Below, in pieces: positions 17,410-27,228 of a stretch of 64,000 bases of DNA. The notes below the pieces were generated by a model. That model had not been told where the DNA came from. It saw only the letters and a list, made by a program, of their open reading frames with translations, and made no database searches. The DNA comes from Streptomyces cinerochromogenes (GTDB lineage Bacteria > Actinomycetota > Actinomycetes > Streptomycetales > Streptomycetaceae): positions 62,001 to 126,000 of the forward strand of contig NZ_BMRM01000023.1 of assembly GCF_014648635.1 (NCBI RefSeq). Direction: 5' to 3'. A program made the translations under genes and the position numbers. Positions within the stretch are counted from its first letter, which is position 1. The number at the start of each line of letters is the position of its first letter.

Positions 17410-18393
17410 TCACCCGAGCCGCGCGCGGCCGGCGGCCCCCTCGTACAGCGCCGCGACCGAACGCACCGCCGCCAGCAGTTCCGCGCGCGCCTCGGGCGGG
17501 TCCAGGACCTCCACCTGGTCGGAGAGTCCGAGGAGTTGCCGAACCGCGCGGAGGTTCGGGTAGGCCAGCCGCGCGGTGGCCCACTCGCCCGTGCCGGTGT
17601 CGTCGGGCAGGGCCGTCAGCTGGGCGGCGACCAGCCGCTGGAACAGGTCGAGCCGCTCCCGCCGGACCCGCACGGTGACCTCGACCGGGTTCTCCCGCTC
17701 CTCCACCTGCCGGCGCAACTCCTCCCAGGCGTCGGCGAGTTCGACTCCGGGCCGGCGCCGTACGGGCTCGTCCAGCGGCCGGGCCGAGCGGATCCGGTCG
17801 GCGCGGAACAGCCGGGGCAGGCCGCGCCGGTCGGCGACCAGGTACCAGATGCCGGCCTTGGCGACGAGGCCGTAGGGATCCACGGTGTACGACCGCGGCT
17901 CGCGCTGCCCGCTGTGCCGGTAGCGGAGCCCGAGGCGCCGGTCGGAGAAGACCGCGTCCTGGAGCACCTCCAGGTCGACGGCCTGCTGCGGGCCGCTCTT
18001 CCAGCGGGTGGCGTCGACCAGGATGCGACGGCTGGTCACCTCGGCGGCGGGCCGGTGCGGCGCCGGGAGCGCGGCCATCACCTTCCGCAGGGCCGAGCCG
18101 AGGGCCGCGTCCAGCCCGAGCGCCGCATGGGCGCCCTGGGCGGCCAGGATGAACAGGGCCCGGGACTCGTCGGCGGTCAGCCCCGTCACGTCGGTGCGGA
18201 AACCGGGGAGGAGTTCGATGCCGCCGTGCCGGCCGCGCTCGGCGTACACCGGGACCCCCGCGGCGGACAGCGCCTCGACGTCCCGGTAGATGGTGCGGAC
18301 CGACACCTCCAGCCGGTCGGCGAGTTCGGGGGCGGGGACGCGGCCCCGGGTCTGCAGGAGCAGCAGGATCGACAGGAGCCGGTCGGATTTCAC
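17410..18393 (-). CDS. WYL-domain (YafY-type) transcriptional regulator
   Basis: This 327-aa regulator has an N-terminal winged helix-turn-helix of DeoR type (SDRLLSILLLLQTRGRV, LEVSVRTIYRDVEALSAAGVPV). A WYL domain follows with YRHSGQREPRSYTVDPYGLV and KAGIWYLVADRRG, residues about 160-210. WYL domains sense small or nucleic-acid ligands. The start is a GTG at 18393 (VKSDRLLS), chosen because longer readings add an Arg-rich stretch outside the family. It is divergent from a TIGR03086-type gene, with an inverted repeat in the shared 113-bp region, the usual arrangement for regulators that control their neighbour. Confidence 0.88.
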   Translation of the reverse strand: MKSDRLLSILLLLQTRGRVPAPELADRLEVSVRTIYRDVEALSAAGVPVYAERGRHGGIELLPGFRTDVTGLTADESRALFILAAQGAHAALGLDAALGSALRKVMAALPAPHRPAAEVTSRRILVDATRWKSGPQQAVDLEVLQDAVFSDRRLGLRYRHSGQREPRSYTVDPYGLVAKAGIWYLVADRRGLPRLFRADRIRSARPLDEPVRRRPGVELADAWEELRRQVEERENPVEVTVRVRRERLDLFQRLVAAQLTALPDDTGTGEWATARLAYPNLRAVRQLLGLSDQVEVLDPPEARAELLAAVRSVAALYEGAAGRARLG

Positions 18394-18433
18394 GCGCCCA
18401 GGATCGCGCCGCCGTCGAGTGCCGCGCAAATGT

Positions 18434-18448
18434 TGACGGGAGGTGTCA
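18434..18448. promoter_or_regulatory. Inverted repeat between the WYL regulator and TIGR03086 gene
   Basis: TGAC (18434-18437) and GTCA (18445-18448) form a short dyad, TGAC-N7-GTCA, in a relatively AT-rich part of the divergent promoter region. It is a candidate binding site for the WYL regulator. Confidence 0.4.
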
Positions 18449-18506
18449 GGTTATCCGCGCATCCTCTCCTCACCGACCACGAGCACCACCACGGGAGAGA
18501 CAGACC

Positions 18507-19106
18507 ATGACCGGCACCGAGTTCATCGACCCGCGCCCCTTCTACGTCCGCGCCACCGAACAGGCGGCCGCCCTGATCAAGACCGTACGGCCGGAGGACA
18601 TGGACCGGCCGACCCCCTGCAGCGAGTTCGACGTACGCGGGCTGCTGGGCCACATCGTCGGCGGCACCCGGCGGATCGCGGTGGTCGGCGAGGGCGGCGA
18701 CGGACTCGCCGTGGACCCGTCCGCCGAGGGGGTCGCGGACGACGGCTGGGCCGCGGCCTACGACGAGGTGCGGGTCCGGGTCCTGAAGGCCTGGGAGAGC
18801 GACGAGCGGATGACGACGCCGGTGCGGGTGCCCTGGGGCGAGGTCCCCGGCCACGCGGCGCTCTCGGGCTACGTCATGGAGATCGTCACGCACACCTGGG
18901 ACCTCGCCGAGGCGATCGGCCACCGGGACGGACTCGACCCGGAGCTGGCCGGGTTCGCGCTCGCCACGGCCCGCGCGGTGCTGCCGGACTCCCGCCCCCG
19001 CGACGCAACGACGCCCTTCGCCGCCCGTCGCGAGACGCCGGACGGGGCCGGCGTCCACGAGGAGCTGGCGGCCTGGCTGGGCCGCGAGCCGCTCAGCCGA
19101 GCCTGA
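18507..19106 (+). CDS. TIGR03086-family (DinB/mycothiol-dependent isomerase-like) protein
   Basis: This 199-aa protein has the N-terminal fold of mycothiol-dependent maleylpyruvate isomerase, a DinB-like four-helix bundle. Signature stretches are PTPCSEFDVRGLLGHIVGG near residues 35-53 and VMEIVTHTWDLAEAIG near residue 128; the histidines in these would bind a metal. The reaction is unknown. Mycothiol is the actinobacterial low-molecular-weight thiol, so a thiol-dependent transfer is plausible. The ATG at 18507 follows GGGAGAGACAGACC. Its 3' end overlaps the convergent thioesterase gene by 14 bases. It is probably controlled by the divergent WYL regulator. Confidence 0.82.
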   Translation: MTGTEFIDPRPFYVRATEQAAALIKTVRPEDMDRPTPCSEFDVRGLLGHIVGGTRRIAVVGEGGDGLAVDPSAEGVADDGWAAAYDEVRVRVLKAWESDERMTTPVRVPWGEVPGHAALSGYVMEIVTHTWDLAEAIGHRDGLDPELAGFALATARAVLPDSRPRDATTPFAARRETPDGAGVHEELAAWLGREPLSRA

Positions 19107-19953
19107 CGCGGGCCAGCTGGCGCGACTGGGCGACCAGCCGGTCCTCGCTGTCCCAGACCTCGGCGTCCTCCTCCAGGAAGCCGCCGGCCAGGTTGCGGGT
19201 GGTGATCGCCACCCGCAGCGGGCCCGGGGCCGGGCGGTGGCGGACGTGGACGGTGAGCTCCACCGTCGGGACCCAGCCCTTCAGGCCGATCTCGAAGGCG
19301 GTGGGCGGGAGGGCGTCCACGGCGAGGAGCAGCGAGAGCGGGTCGGCGTCACGGCCGTCGGCGAGGCCGAACCAGGCGCGCATCTCGCCCCTGCCGGAGG
19401 GCGCGCCGAGCGCCCAGCCGAGGGTCGCGGGGTCCAGCTTGAGCATCAGCCGGTCGGCGATGGCGGAGCTGCCGTCGACCGGGGCCGGCCCGTCCTCCGG
19501 GCCGAAGCACTGCTCCAGCGGCGGGATCGCGGGCGGGGTGGCCGTCGTACGGACGTCGTCGGGGAGGGCGGCGAGGTCGCCGTAGGAGGCGAGGACGCGG
19601 ATGCGTTCGACCTCGTTGCCCTCGCCGTCGTACTGGTAGAGCGAGGCCTGGCCGGTGGAGAGGGTGCGGCCGGTGCGCACGGTCTCGGTGCGGACGACCG
19701 CCGGGCCGGGCTGCGAGGCGGTCAGGTAGTGCGCGGAGACGGTGAACGGGTCCGGGTGCGGCAGGGTGTCCGCGAGGGCCCGGCCGAGCACGGCCAGCAG
19801 ATAGCCGCCGTTGACGGCGCTGATGATGGTCCAGCCGGCCGAGAGGTCGATGTCGTAGACGCCGGGCTCGCGCCGGGTGACCGCGGTGTCGCGGTCGAAT
19901 TCGCTGTCGCCGATCAGGGCCGGGGCGGCGGGGACGGAAGCTGCTTCTGGCAT
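19093..19953 (-). CDS. Acyl-CoA thioesterase-like protein (double hotdog)
   Basis: This 286-aa protein has the two-hotdog TesB-like architecture: an N-terminal half with WTIISAVNGGYLLAVLGRAL and VSAHYLTASQPGP, and a C-terminal half with DALPPTAFEIGLKGWVPTVELTVHVR. Family members hydrolyse acyl-CoA thioesters. The ATG at 19953 begins MPEAASVP; an in-frame extension upstream would run across a likely promoter. A CTAC-N6-GTAG dyad (19976-19989) lies about 23 bases upstream and may be an operator. The 3' end overlaps the convergent TIGR03086-type gene by 14 bases. Confidence 0.82.
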   Translation of the reverse strand: MPEAASVPAAPALIGDSEFDRDTAVTRREPGVYDIDLSAGWTIISAVNGGYLLAVLGRALADTLPHPDPFTVSAHYLTASQPGPAVVRTETVRTGRTLSTGQASLYQYDGEGNEVERIRVLASYGDLAALPDDVRTTATPPAIPPLEQCFGPEDGPAPVDGSSAIADRLMLKLDPATLGWALGAPSGRGEMRAWFGLADGRDADPLSLLLAVDALPPTAFEIGLKGWVPTVELTVHVRHRPAPGPLRVAITTRNLAGGFLEEDAEVWDSEDRLVAQSRQLARVRLG

Positions 19954-19975
19954 GGCTGAACGGTACAGCAGGAAA

Positions 19976-19989
19976 CTACTAAGCGGTAG
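19976..19989. promoter_or_regulatory. Short dyad upstream of the thioesterase gene
   Basis: CTAC (19976-19979) and GTAG (19986-19989) flank TAAGCG in an AT-richer stretch (AAACTACTAAGCGGTAGC) 23 bases before the thioesterase start. It resembles a TetR- or MarR-type operator, but the regulator is not evident. Confidence 0.3.
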
Positions 19990-20103
19990 CTTTTCTCGCT
20001 TGGACGGGGCGGACACCGGCCGTCAGGTGAGGGTCCGGCAATTTCTCGGTAAGTGTCCGGACTCGTCCTCAACCCCGGGCCCCCGTTCTCCCTCTAAGGG
20101 GAC

Positions 20104-21393
20104 ATGAGCCTCACCGGGACCCCGTTCCTCTACACGACCGTCGTGCTGTCCGTGGTCGCCCTGTTCCTGCCGCTCGTCCTGTGGTCACGGATGCGCGGAC
20201 CCAGGCCGCTGCGCGCGGCGGCCCGGGTGCTGATGCTGCTGTTCGCCCAGGGCACGGCCGTCACGCTGGTCTTCGTGCTGGTCAACAACCAGAACAACCT
20301 GTACGACAACTGGGCCGACCTGCTCGGCACCGGCGACCACGTCCAGCAGGCCGCCGACCTCGGCCGGGACGGCACCGGCGGGATCTCGGTGAAACGATTG
20401 CCCAAGGTGCGCCAGACCTTCAGGCAGGCCCAGGGACCCGGCATGCGCGCGGCCGGCGGGGTGCGCGTCACCCAGCTCAGGGGCCGGGTCTCCGGCGTGA
20501 ACGCCGAGGTCTACGTCTGGCTGCCGCCGCAGTACGACGACCCGGCCTACCGGCACAGGAAGTTCCCGGTGGTGGAGGTGCTGCCGGGCTACCCCGGCTC
20601 CGCCAAGGCGTGGTTCGGCTCGCTGAAGGCCCACGAGCAGCTGCTGCCGCTGATGCGCAGCGGCCGGGTGGCGCCGTTCATCCTCGTCGCCCCGCGCACC
20701 AACCTGCTGGCCGGCGTCGACACCGGCTGCGCCAACATCCCGGGCCAGGTCAACGCCGACACCTGGCTCAGCATCGACGTCCCGAAGATGGTCACGGACA
20801 ACTTCCGGGCCGAGCCGGCCCCCCGGGGCTGGGCGGTGGCCGGGTACTCGGCGGGCGCGCACTGCGCGGTCAAGCTGGCCGTGGCCCACCCCGACCGGTA
20901 CCGGGCCGCGGTGAGCATGTCCGGCTACAACGACCCGATCGGCGAGCGCAACTCGCTCGCCGCGCAGACCCCCGCCCTGCGTGCCGCGAACAACCCCTAC
21001 CTGATGCTGCGGAAGGCCGCCGCCCCGCCCCCGGTCGCGCTGTACCTCTCCGGCCAGTCCGGCGACGGCTACCAGGCGGGCCTGGCCCTGGAGGCGGCCG
21101 CCAAGGCGCCGACCACCGTGCGGGTGGTGTTCCTGCCGCGCAGCGCGGGCGGTCACACCATGGCGCTGTGGCGCCCGCAGGTGGACACCGTCTTCCGCTG
21201 GCTGACCCTCCAGATGGGCGAGAGCCAGGCCAAGGGGCGCGACACCTCCGTCGCCGGGACCGCTCCCGGAACTCCCGGAACCGCGCCGGGAACTCCCGGG
21301 GCTACTCCTCGGTCACCGTCGACCGGCGGTTCCACGCGCGCGGCGCTCGCCAGTGGTACCGCATCGCGAGCAGGCGCAGCACGAAAGCCGTGA
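20104..21393 (+). CDS. Membrane-anchored esterase (antigen 85/esterase D-like)
   Basis: This 429-aa protein has two N-terminal membrane segments (residues about 7-28 and 40-62), then an extracytoplasmic alpha/beta hydrolase domain of the putative esterase family that includes mycobacterial antigen 85. The nucleophile motif is GYSAGAHCA, the oxyanion region LPGYPGSAKAW, and the catalytic histidine is probably in SAGGHTMALW. After the catalytic domain the C-terminus is low-complexity (GTAPGTPG twice, then a Ser/Ala/Arg tail) and overlaps the convergent TRIC gene by 92 bases. The end may be an extension by readthrough into non-conserved sequence. The ATG at 20104 follows an AAGGGGAC ribosome site. 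Confidence 0.85.
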   Translation: MSLTGTPFLYTTVVLSVVALFLPLVLWSRMRGPRPLRAAARVLMLLFAQGTAVTLVFVLVNNQNNLYDNWADLLGTGDHVQQAADLGRDGTGGISVKRLPKVRQTFRQAQGPGMRAAGGVRVTQLRGRVSGVNAEVYVWLPPQYDDPAYRHRKFPVVEVLPGYPGSAKAWFGSLKAHEQLLPLMRSGRVAPFILVAPRTNLLAGVDTGCANIPGQVNADTWLSIDVPKMVTDNFRAEPAPRGWAVAGYSAGAHCAVKLAVAHPDRYRAAVSMSGYNDPIGERNSLAAQTPALRAANNPYLMLRKAAAPPPVALYLSGQSGDGYQAGLALEAAAKAPTTVRVVFLPRSAGGHTMALWRPQVDTVFRWLTLQMGESQAKGRDTSVAGTAPGTPGTAPGTPGATPRSPSTGGSTRAALASGTASRAGAARKP

Positions 21394-21961
21394 CGACCGC
21401 GAGCCCGCTGGTGAACGGGGTGAGGGCGTCGTAGCGGATGCACAGCACGACCATCGTGGCGCCGACGATCGCCGGGACCGCGTAGAGGTCGCGGTCCCAG
21501 CGCAGCAGCGAGGGCACCTCGTTGGCCAGCACGTCCCGCAGGACACCGCCGCCGACGGCGGTGGCGAGGCCCAGCGTCGCCGACGCGGTCAGGCCGAGGC
21601 CGAAGCTGTACGCCTTCGTCGTACCGCTGACGCAGAACAGGCCGAGGCCGGCCGCGTCGAAGACCAGCACCGCCGCCTGGATGCGCTCGACGTGCGGGTG
21701 CAGGAAGAAGACGACGAGCGTGGCGAGCAGCGGGGTGACGAAGTACCCCAGGTCGGTGAAGGCGGCCGGGGGCACGGCCCCGATGACCAGGTCGCGGAAC
21801 AGCCCGCCGCCCAGCGCGGTGACCTCGGCGAGCACGGCGATACCGAAGACGTCGAAGTTCTTCCGTACCGCCAGCAGGGCGCCGGAGATCGCGAACACGA
21901 AGATGCCGATCACATCGAGCGTGTGCTGGACGGAGGGACTGAAGAGTTGCTGGAGCTGCAC
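21302..21961 (-). CDS. Trimeric intracellular cation (TRIC) channel family protein
   Basis: This 219-aa integral membrane protein of the former UPF0126 family has about seven membrane segments arranged as an inverted repeat. The two pore-lining glycine-rich kinks are present: ALGGGLFRDLV near residue 50 and AVGGGVLRDVLA near residue 137. Bacterial TRIC proteins form trimeric K+-permeable channels. The ATG at 21961 starts MQLQQLFSPSVQHTLD. The last 92 bases overlap the 3' end of the convergent esterase gene. Confidence 0.9.
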   Translation of the reverse strand: MQLQQLFSPSVQHTLDVIGIFVFAISGALLAVRKNFDVFGIAVLAEVTALGGGLFRDLVIGAVPPAAFTDLGYFVTPLLATLVVFFLHPHVERIQAAVLVFDAAGLGLFCVSGTTKAYSFGLGLTASATLGLATAVGGGVLRDVLANEVPSLLRWDRDLYAVPAIVGATMVVLCIRYDALTPFTSGLAVVTAFVLRLLAMRYHWRAPRAWNRRSTVTEE

Positions 21962-22008
21962 CCTGACATTCTCACCTGTCGCGGGGCGTGAACCTTACAA
22001 AGCCAGGC

Positions 22009-23400
22009 TCACAGGGCGGGCTTCCCTGTGGTGAACAGCCAGGTGCCGAAGAGATCGTCCAGCCGCCGCCCGCTCACCCGCTCGGCGAGGCGGACGAAGT
22101 CGTCGGTGTCCGCGTTGCCGTACCGGTGGAGCCGCGTCCAGGCGGGCAGCAGCTCGAAGAAGGCCTTGTCGCCGATCCGCTCGCGCAGCACCTGGAGCGT
22201 CATCGCGCCACGCTGGTAGACGGCGGAGGAGAACATCGTGTCCCGCTGCGGGTCGGCGACCTCGGTCTGCCAGAAGGCGGAGTCGGCGGGGCGGGCGTTG
22301 TACCCGGCGAGGAAGGAGTCGTGGGCGGAGCGGGTGCCCTGGTGCTCGGCCCACAGCCACTGGGCGTAGGTGGCGAAGCCCTCGTTGAGCCAGGTGTCCT
22401 TCCACCGCGCCACGCTCACCGAGTCGCCGAACCACTGGTGGGCCAGCTCGTGCACGATGGTCGTCTCGTTGCGCACGGCCGAGTAGACGGGCTTGCTCTG
22501 CACCTCCAGCGAGAACCCGGCCTGCGGCATGTCGTCCACGATCGCACCGGTCTCCTCGAAGGGGTACGGCCCGAAGACCTGCGACCAGTAGTCGGTGGCG
22601 GCGGCGGTGACGCCGTAGACGTCGACGCCGCCGCTGTTCTTCAGCACGGGGTCGACGGCGACGTAGACGGGGATTCCGCCGGGGGTGCGGCCGGTGCGCA
22701 CGTCGAACTTCCCGATGGTGGCGGTGGCGAGGTAGGTCGCCATCGGCTTCGACTCGCGCCAGTGGGTGTAGGTCGAGCCGCCCTTGTCGTACGTCGACAC
22801 CAGCCGGCCGTTGGAAACGGCGGTCAGGCCCCGCGGGGCCTTGATCCGGATGTCGTAGGTGGCCTTGTCGGCGGGGTGGTCGCTGGACGGGAACCAGGTC
22901 GAGGCGGCGTTGGGCTCGCAGGCGACGAAGACGCCGTCGCCGGTCTTCATCCAGCCGTACGCGGAACCGAAGATGATGGGGCCGCCGAGCGGTTCGGGCA
23001 CGCCGCCGTAGGTGACGGAGACGGTGAAGACACGGCCCTCGGACAGCGCCCGGCGCGGGGTGACGGTCATCTCGTCGCCGTCACGGGAGAACTCCGCCCG
23101 TCTGCCGTCGACCTGGACGCCGGTGACCTCCAGGCGCTGCAGGTCGAGATCGAAGGAGGAGAGCTTCTGGGTGGCGCGTGCCGTGAGCGTCGTACGGCCG
23201 TCCAGGCGGCCGGTGTCCGGGGCGTAGGCGACGTCGAGGTCGTAGTGGCGGGCGTCGTAGCCGCCGTTGCCGAGCTGCGGGAAGTAGGGGTCGCCGATGC
23301 CGGGGGCGCCCGGGGTGGGGGCGGAGGAGGCGGCGACGACGAGGAAGGAGGCCGCCGCGGTGGCCGCGGCCCCCAGACGTGCCGAACGGGAGAGTGACAT
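22009..23400 (-). CDS. Secreted M1-family metallopeptidase
   Basis: This 463-aa zinc aminopeptidase-like protein has a signal peptide at residues 1-32 (SARLGAAATAAASFLVVAASS). The zinc site is HELAHQW (HExxH at residues 317-321) followed by NEGFATY with the third ligand. It is shorter than full aminopeptidase N because it lacks the large C-terminal domain. The usual GAMEN exopeptidase motif is replaced by FSLEVQSKPVYS, as in other short actinobacterial M1 peptidases. The start is the ATG at 23400 (MSLSRSARLG), preceded by GAAAGGGAC. It is probably a secreted peptidase in nutrient acquisition or development; the oligopeptide transporter genes lie directly upstream on the same strand. Confidence 0.92.
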   Translation of the reverse strand: MSLSRSARLGAAATAAASFLVVAASSAPTPGAPGIGDPYFPQLGNGGYDARHYDLDVAYAPDTGRLDGRTTLTARATQKLSSFDLDLQRLEVTGVQVDGRRAEFSRDGDEMTVTPRRALSEGRVFTVSVTYGGVPEPLGGPIIFGSAYGWMKTGDGVFVACEPNAASTWFPSSDHPADKATYDIRIKAPRGLTAVSNGRLVSTYDKGGSTYTHWRESKPMATYLATATIGKFDVRTGRTPGGIPVYVAVDPVLKNSGGVDVYGVTAAATDYWSQVFGPYPFEETGAIVDDMPQAGFSLEVQSKPVYSAVRNETTIVHELAHQWFGDSVSVARWKDTWLNEGFATYAQWLWAEHQGTRSAHDSFLAGYNARPADSAFWQTEVADPQRDTMFSSAVYQRGAMTLQVLRERIGDKAFFELLPAWTRLHRYGNADTDDFVRLAERVSGRRLDDLFGTWLFTTGKPAL

Positions 23401-23498
23401 GAGTCGTCCCTTTCGAGCGTGCCGATCAGTGGTCGGACACGGACGACTCTGCACTCTCCCGTTCAGGCATGTACATGACTTTGCCCAGTCGTCATGTG

Positions 23499-25060
<1,562 letters not shown>

Positions 25061-25064
<4 letters not shown>

Positions 25065-26152
25065 AGCTTGGGCGCAATCTCTTCGGTCCAGATCCGCTGG
25101 CGGTCCTCGGCCGAGAGGTGGCAGGCGGACCAGTGCCCGGTGCTCACCAGCTCCAGCTCGGGGCGCACCGTGCGGGTGACGTTCCCCTTGGGGATGTCCG
25201 CGTACGGGCAGCGCGGGTGGAAGGCGCAGCCCGAGGGGACGTTGATGAGGCTCGGCGGCGAGCCCTTGACCGGGATGAGCCGCTCGGAGGTCTCGCGGTC
25301 GATGCGGGGCATCGAGCCGAGCAGACCCCAGGTGTAGGGGTGCTGCGGCTTGTCGAAGACCTCGTCGGCCGGCCCGCGCTCCACGCACCGGCCGCCGTAC
25401 ATCACGAGGACGTCGTCGGCGATCTCGGCGACCACACCGAGGTCGTGCGTGATCATGATGACCGCGGAGCCGAACTCCTTCTGCAGGTCCCGGATCAGGT
25501 CGAGGATCTGCGCCTGGACGGTCACGTCGAGGGCGGTGGTCGGCTCGTCGGCGATGAGCAGCTCTGGGTTGTTCACCAGGGCCATGGCGATCATGGCGCG
25601 CTGGCGCATACCGCCGGAGAACTCGTGCGGGTAGCCGTCGACACGCTTGGCCGGCTCGGGGATGCCGACCCGGTCGAGCATCTCGATGGCCCGCGCGCGG
25701 GCGACCTTCTTGCTGACCTTGTGGTGCACCCGGTAGGCCTCGACGATCTGGTCGCCGACCTTGTAGTAGGGGTGCATCGCGGACAGCGGGTCCTGGAAGA
25801 TCATCGCCATCTCGCGGCCGCGGAGCTTGCGCACCTCGTCCGGGGCGGCGGAGACCAGTTCCTTGCCGTCCAGCCAGATCTCGCCGGACATCCGCACGTT
25901 CTTGCCGCGGGTGCCGAGCCGGTGCAGGCCCATGATGGCCTGCGAGGTGACCGACTTGCCGGAGCCGGACTCGCCCACGATGGCGAGGGTCCTGCCCTTC
26001 TCCAGCGAGAAGCTGAGTCCGTCGACGGACTTGACCAGGCCGTCGTCGGTCGGGAAGTGCACCTTGAGGTCGCGGACCTCCAGGAACGCCTCGGGCGCCT
26101 TGGCGGGGGTGGGCTCGCCCACGGCCGCGCCGGTCTTGGAGAGTTCGGTCAC
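25061..26152 (-). CDS. Oligopeptide ABC transporter ATP-binding protein (OppD/DppD-like)
   Basis: This 363-aa cytoplasmic ATPase of a peptide importer has Walker A GESGSGKSV, signature FSGGMRQRAMIAMAL, Walker B LLIADEPTTALD and H-loop THDLG. The C-terminal oligopeptide-transporter extension carries paired cysteines (SGCAFHPRCPYA and WSACHL), which in this subfamily can hold an iron-sulfur cluster. The start is a GTG at 26152 overlapping the permease stop as GTGA, and its own stop overlaps the next ATPase start, so three consecutive genes are translationally coupled. Confidence 0.94.
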
Positions 26153-27156
26153 GAGAGCCTCACCCGCGGGTCGGCGGCGGCGTAGAGCACGTCCACCACA
26201 AGATTTGCGATCACGACGAAGAAGGCGGCGAGCAGGGTCACGCCGAGGATCTTGGGCAGGTCGTTGTCGGTGATGCCCTGCACCGCGTACTGGCCGACAC
26301 CGGGCAGCGAGAACACGTACTCGGTGATCACGGCGCCGCCGAGCAGAAGGCCGACGTCCATGCCGAACACGGTGATGATCGGGGTGAGGGCCGCGCGCAG
26401 ACCATGCCGGACCACGACGTTGCGCTCGCGCAGGCCCTTGGCGCGGGCCGTGCGGATGAAGTCCTCGTTCATCGTCTCCAGCATCCCCGAGCGGGTCAGC
26501 CGCGCGTAGATGGCGGAGTACAGCAGGGCGAGCGAGCACCAGGCCGGGAAGAGAGTGTTGGCCCACTGAGAGGGGTTCTCGGTGAACGGCACATAGTCGC
26601 GGCCGAAGATCGGCAACTGTTCGGTGAAGAGCAGGAGCGCCAGGTTCCCCGTGAAGAACATGGGCAGCGAGACGCCGGCGAGCGCGACGCCCATGAAGGC
26701 CCGGTCGTAGACCGACCGCGGCTTCAGCGCGGAGATGACACCGGCCACCACACCCGAGAGCAGCCACAGCACCGCGGCGCCCACGGCGAGCGAGAGCGTG
26801 ATCGGGATGCGGGAGGTGAGCTCCGGCCACACCGCCTGGTGGTTCTTGAAGGAGTAGCCGAAGCAGGGCGCGTCGCAGTGCACCGTGGTGGGGCCGATGC
26901 TGTAGTCGGCGCCGGCCACGATCCCCTTGATGAAGTGCCAGTACTGGACGTAGACGGGCTGGTCCAGACCGAGGTTGTGCTTGACCGCGGCGATGTCCGC
27001 CTTCGACGGGCTCTTGCCGATGTACTGCTGCGCCAGCTGGTCCGCTGTCTGGCCGGCGAGGCGCGGCAGCAGGAAGAAGATGGCAAAGGTGACCGCGGAG
27101 ACGACCAGCAGCAGGATCACTGCCGCGAACGTCCGGCGGAGGATGTACGAGATCAC
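26149..27156 (-). CDS. Oligopeptide ABC transporter permease (OppB/DppB-like)
   Basis: This 335-aa inner-membrane permease has six predicted membrane segments. It begins MISYILRRTFAAVILLLVVS, the classic DppB N-terminal segment. The ATPase-contacting EAA loop is DFIRTARAKGLRERNVVVRHGLRAAL. A loop with CDAPCFGYSF near residue 93 is extracytoplasmic and could be disulfide-bonded. It follows the binding-protein gene after a 14-bp-stem hairpin and is coupled to the OppD-like gene by GTGA. Confidence 0.94.
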   Translation of the reverse strand: MISYILRRTFAAVILLLVVSAVTFAIFFLLPRLAGQTADQLAQQYIGKSPSKADIAAVKHNLGLDQPVYVQYWHFIKGIVAGADYSIGPTTVHCDAPCFGYSFKNHQAVWPELTSRIPITLSLAVGAAVLWLLSGVVAGVISALKPRSVYDRAFMGVALAGVSLPMFFTGNLALLLFTEQLPIFGRDYVPFTENPSQWANTLFPAWCSLALLYSAIYARLTRSGMLETMNEDFIRTARAKGLRERNVVVRHGLRAALTPIITVFGMDVGLLLGGAVITEYVFSLPGVGQYAVQGITDNDLPKILGVTLLAAFFVVIANLVVDVLYAAADPRVRLS

Positions 27157-27169
27157 GGGGATCGGCGCT

Positions 27170-27201
27170 GGTGCCCGCGGGCCGCGAGGCCCGCGGGCAC
27201 C
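27170..27201 (-). terminator. Intercistronic hairpin between binding protein and permease genes
   Basis: GGTGCCCGCGGGCC (27170-27183) and GGCCCGCGGGCACC (27188-27201) form a perfect 14-bp stem with a 4-base loop, GCGA. It lies 27 bases past the binding-protein stop and 13 bases before the permease start. Such hairpins often stabilise the upstream mRNA or partly stop transcription, so that the binding protein is made in excess. Confidence 0.75.
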
Positions 27202-27228
27202 AATGCCTTCACCTGCCTTCCGGGGCTG

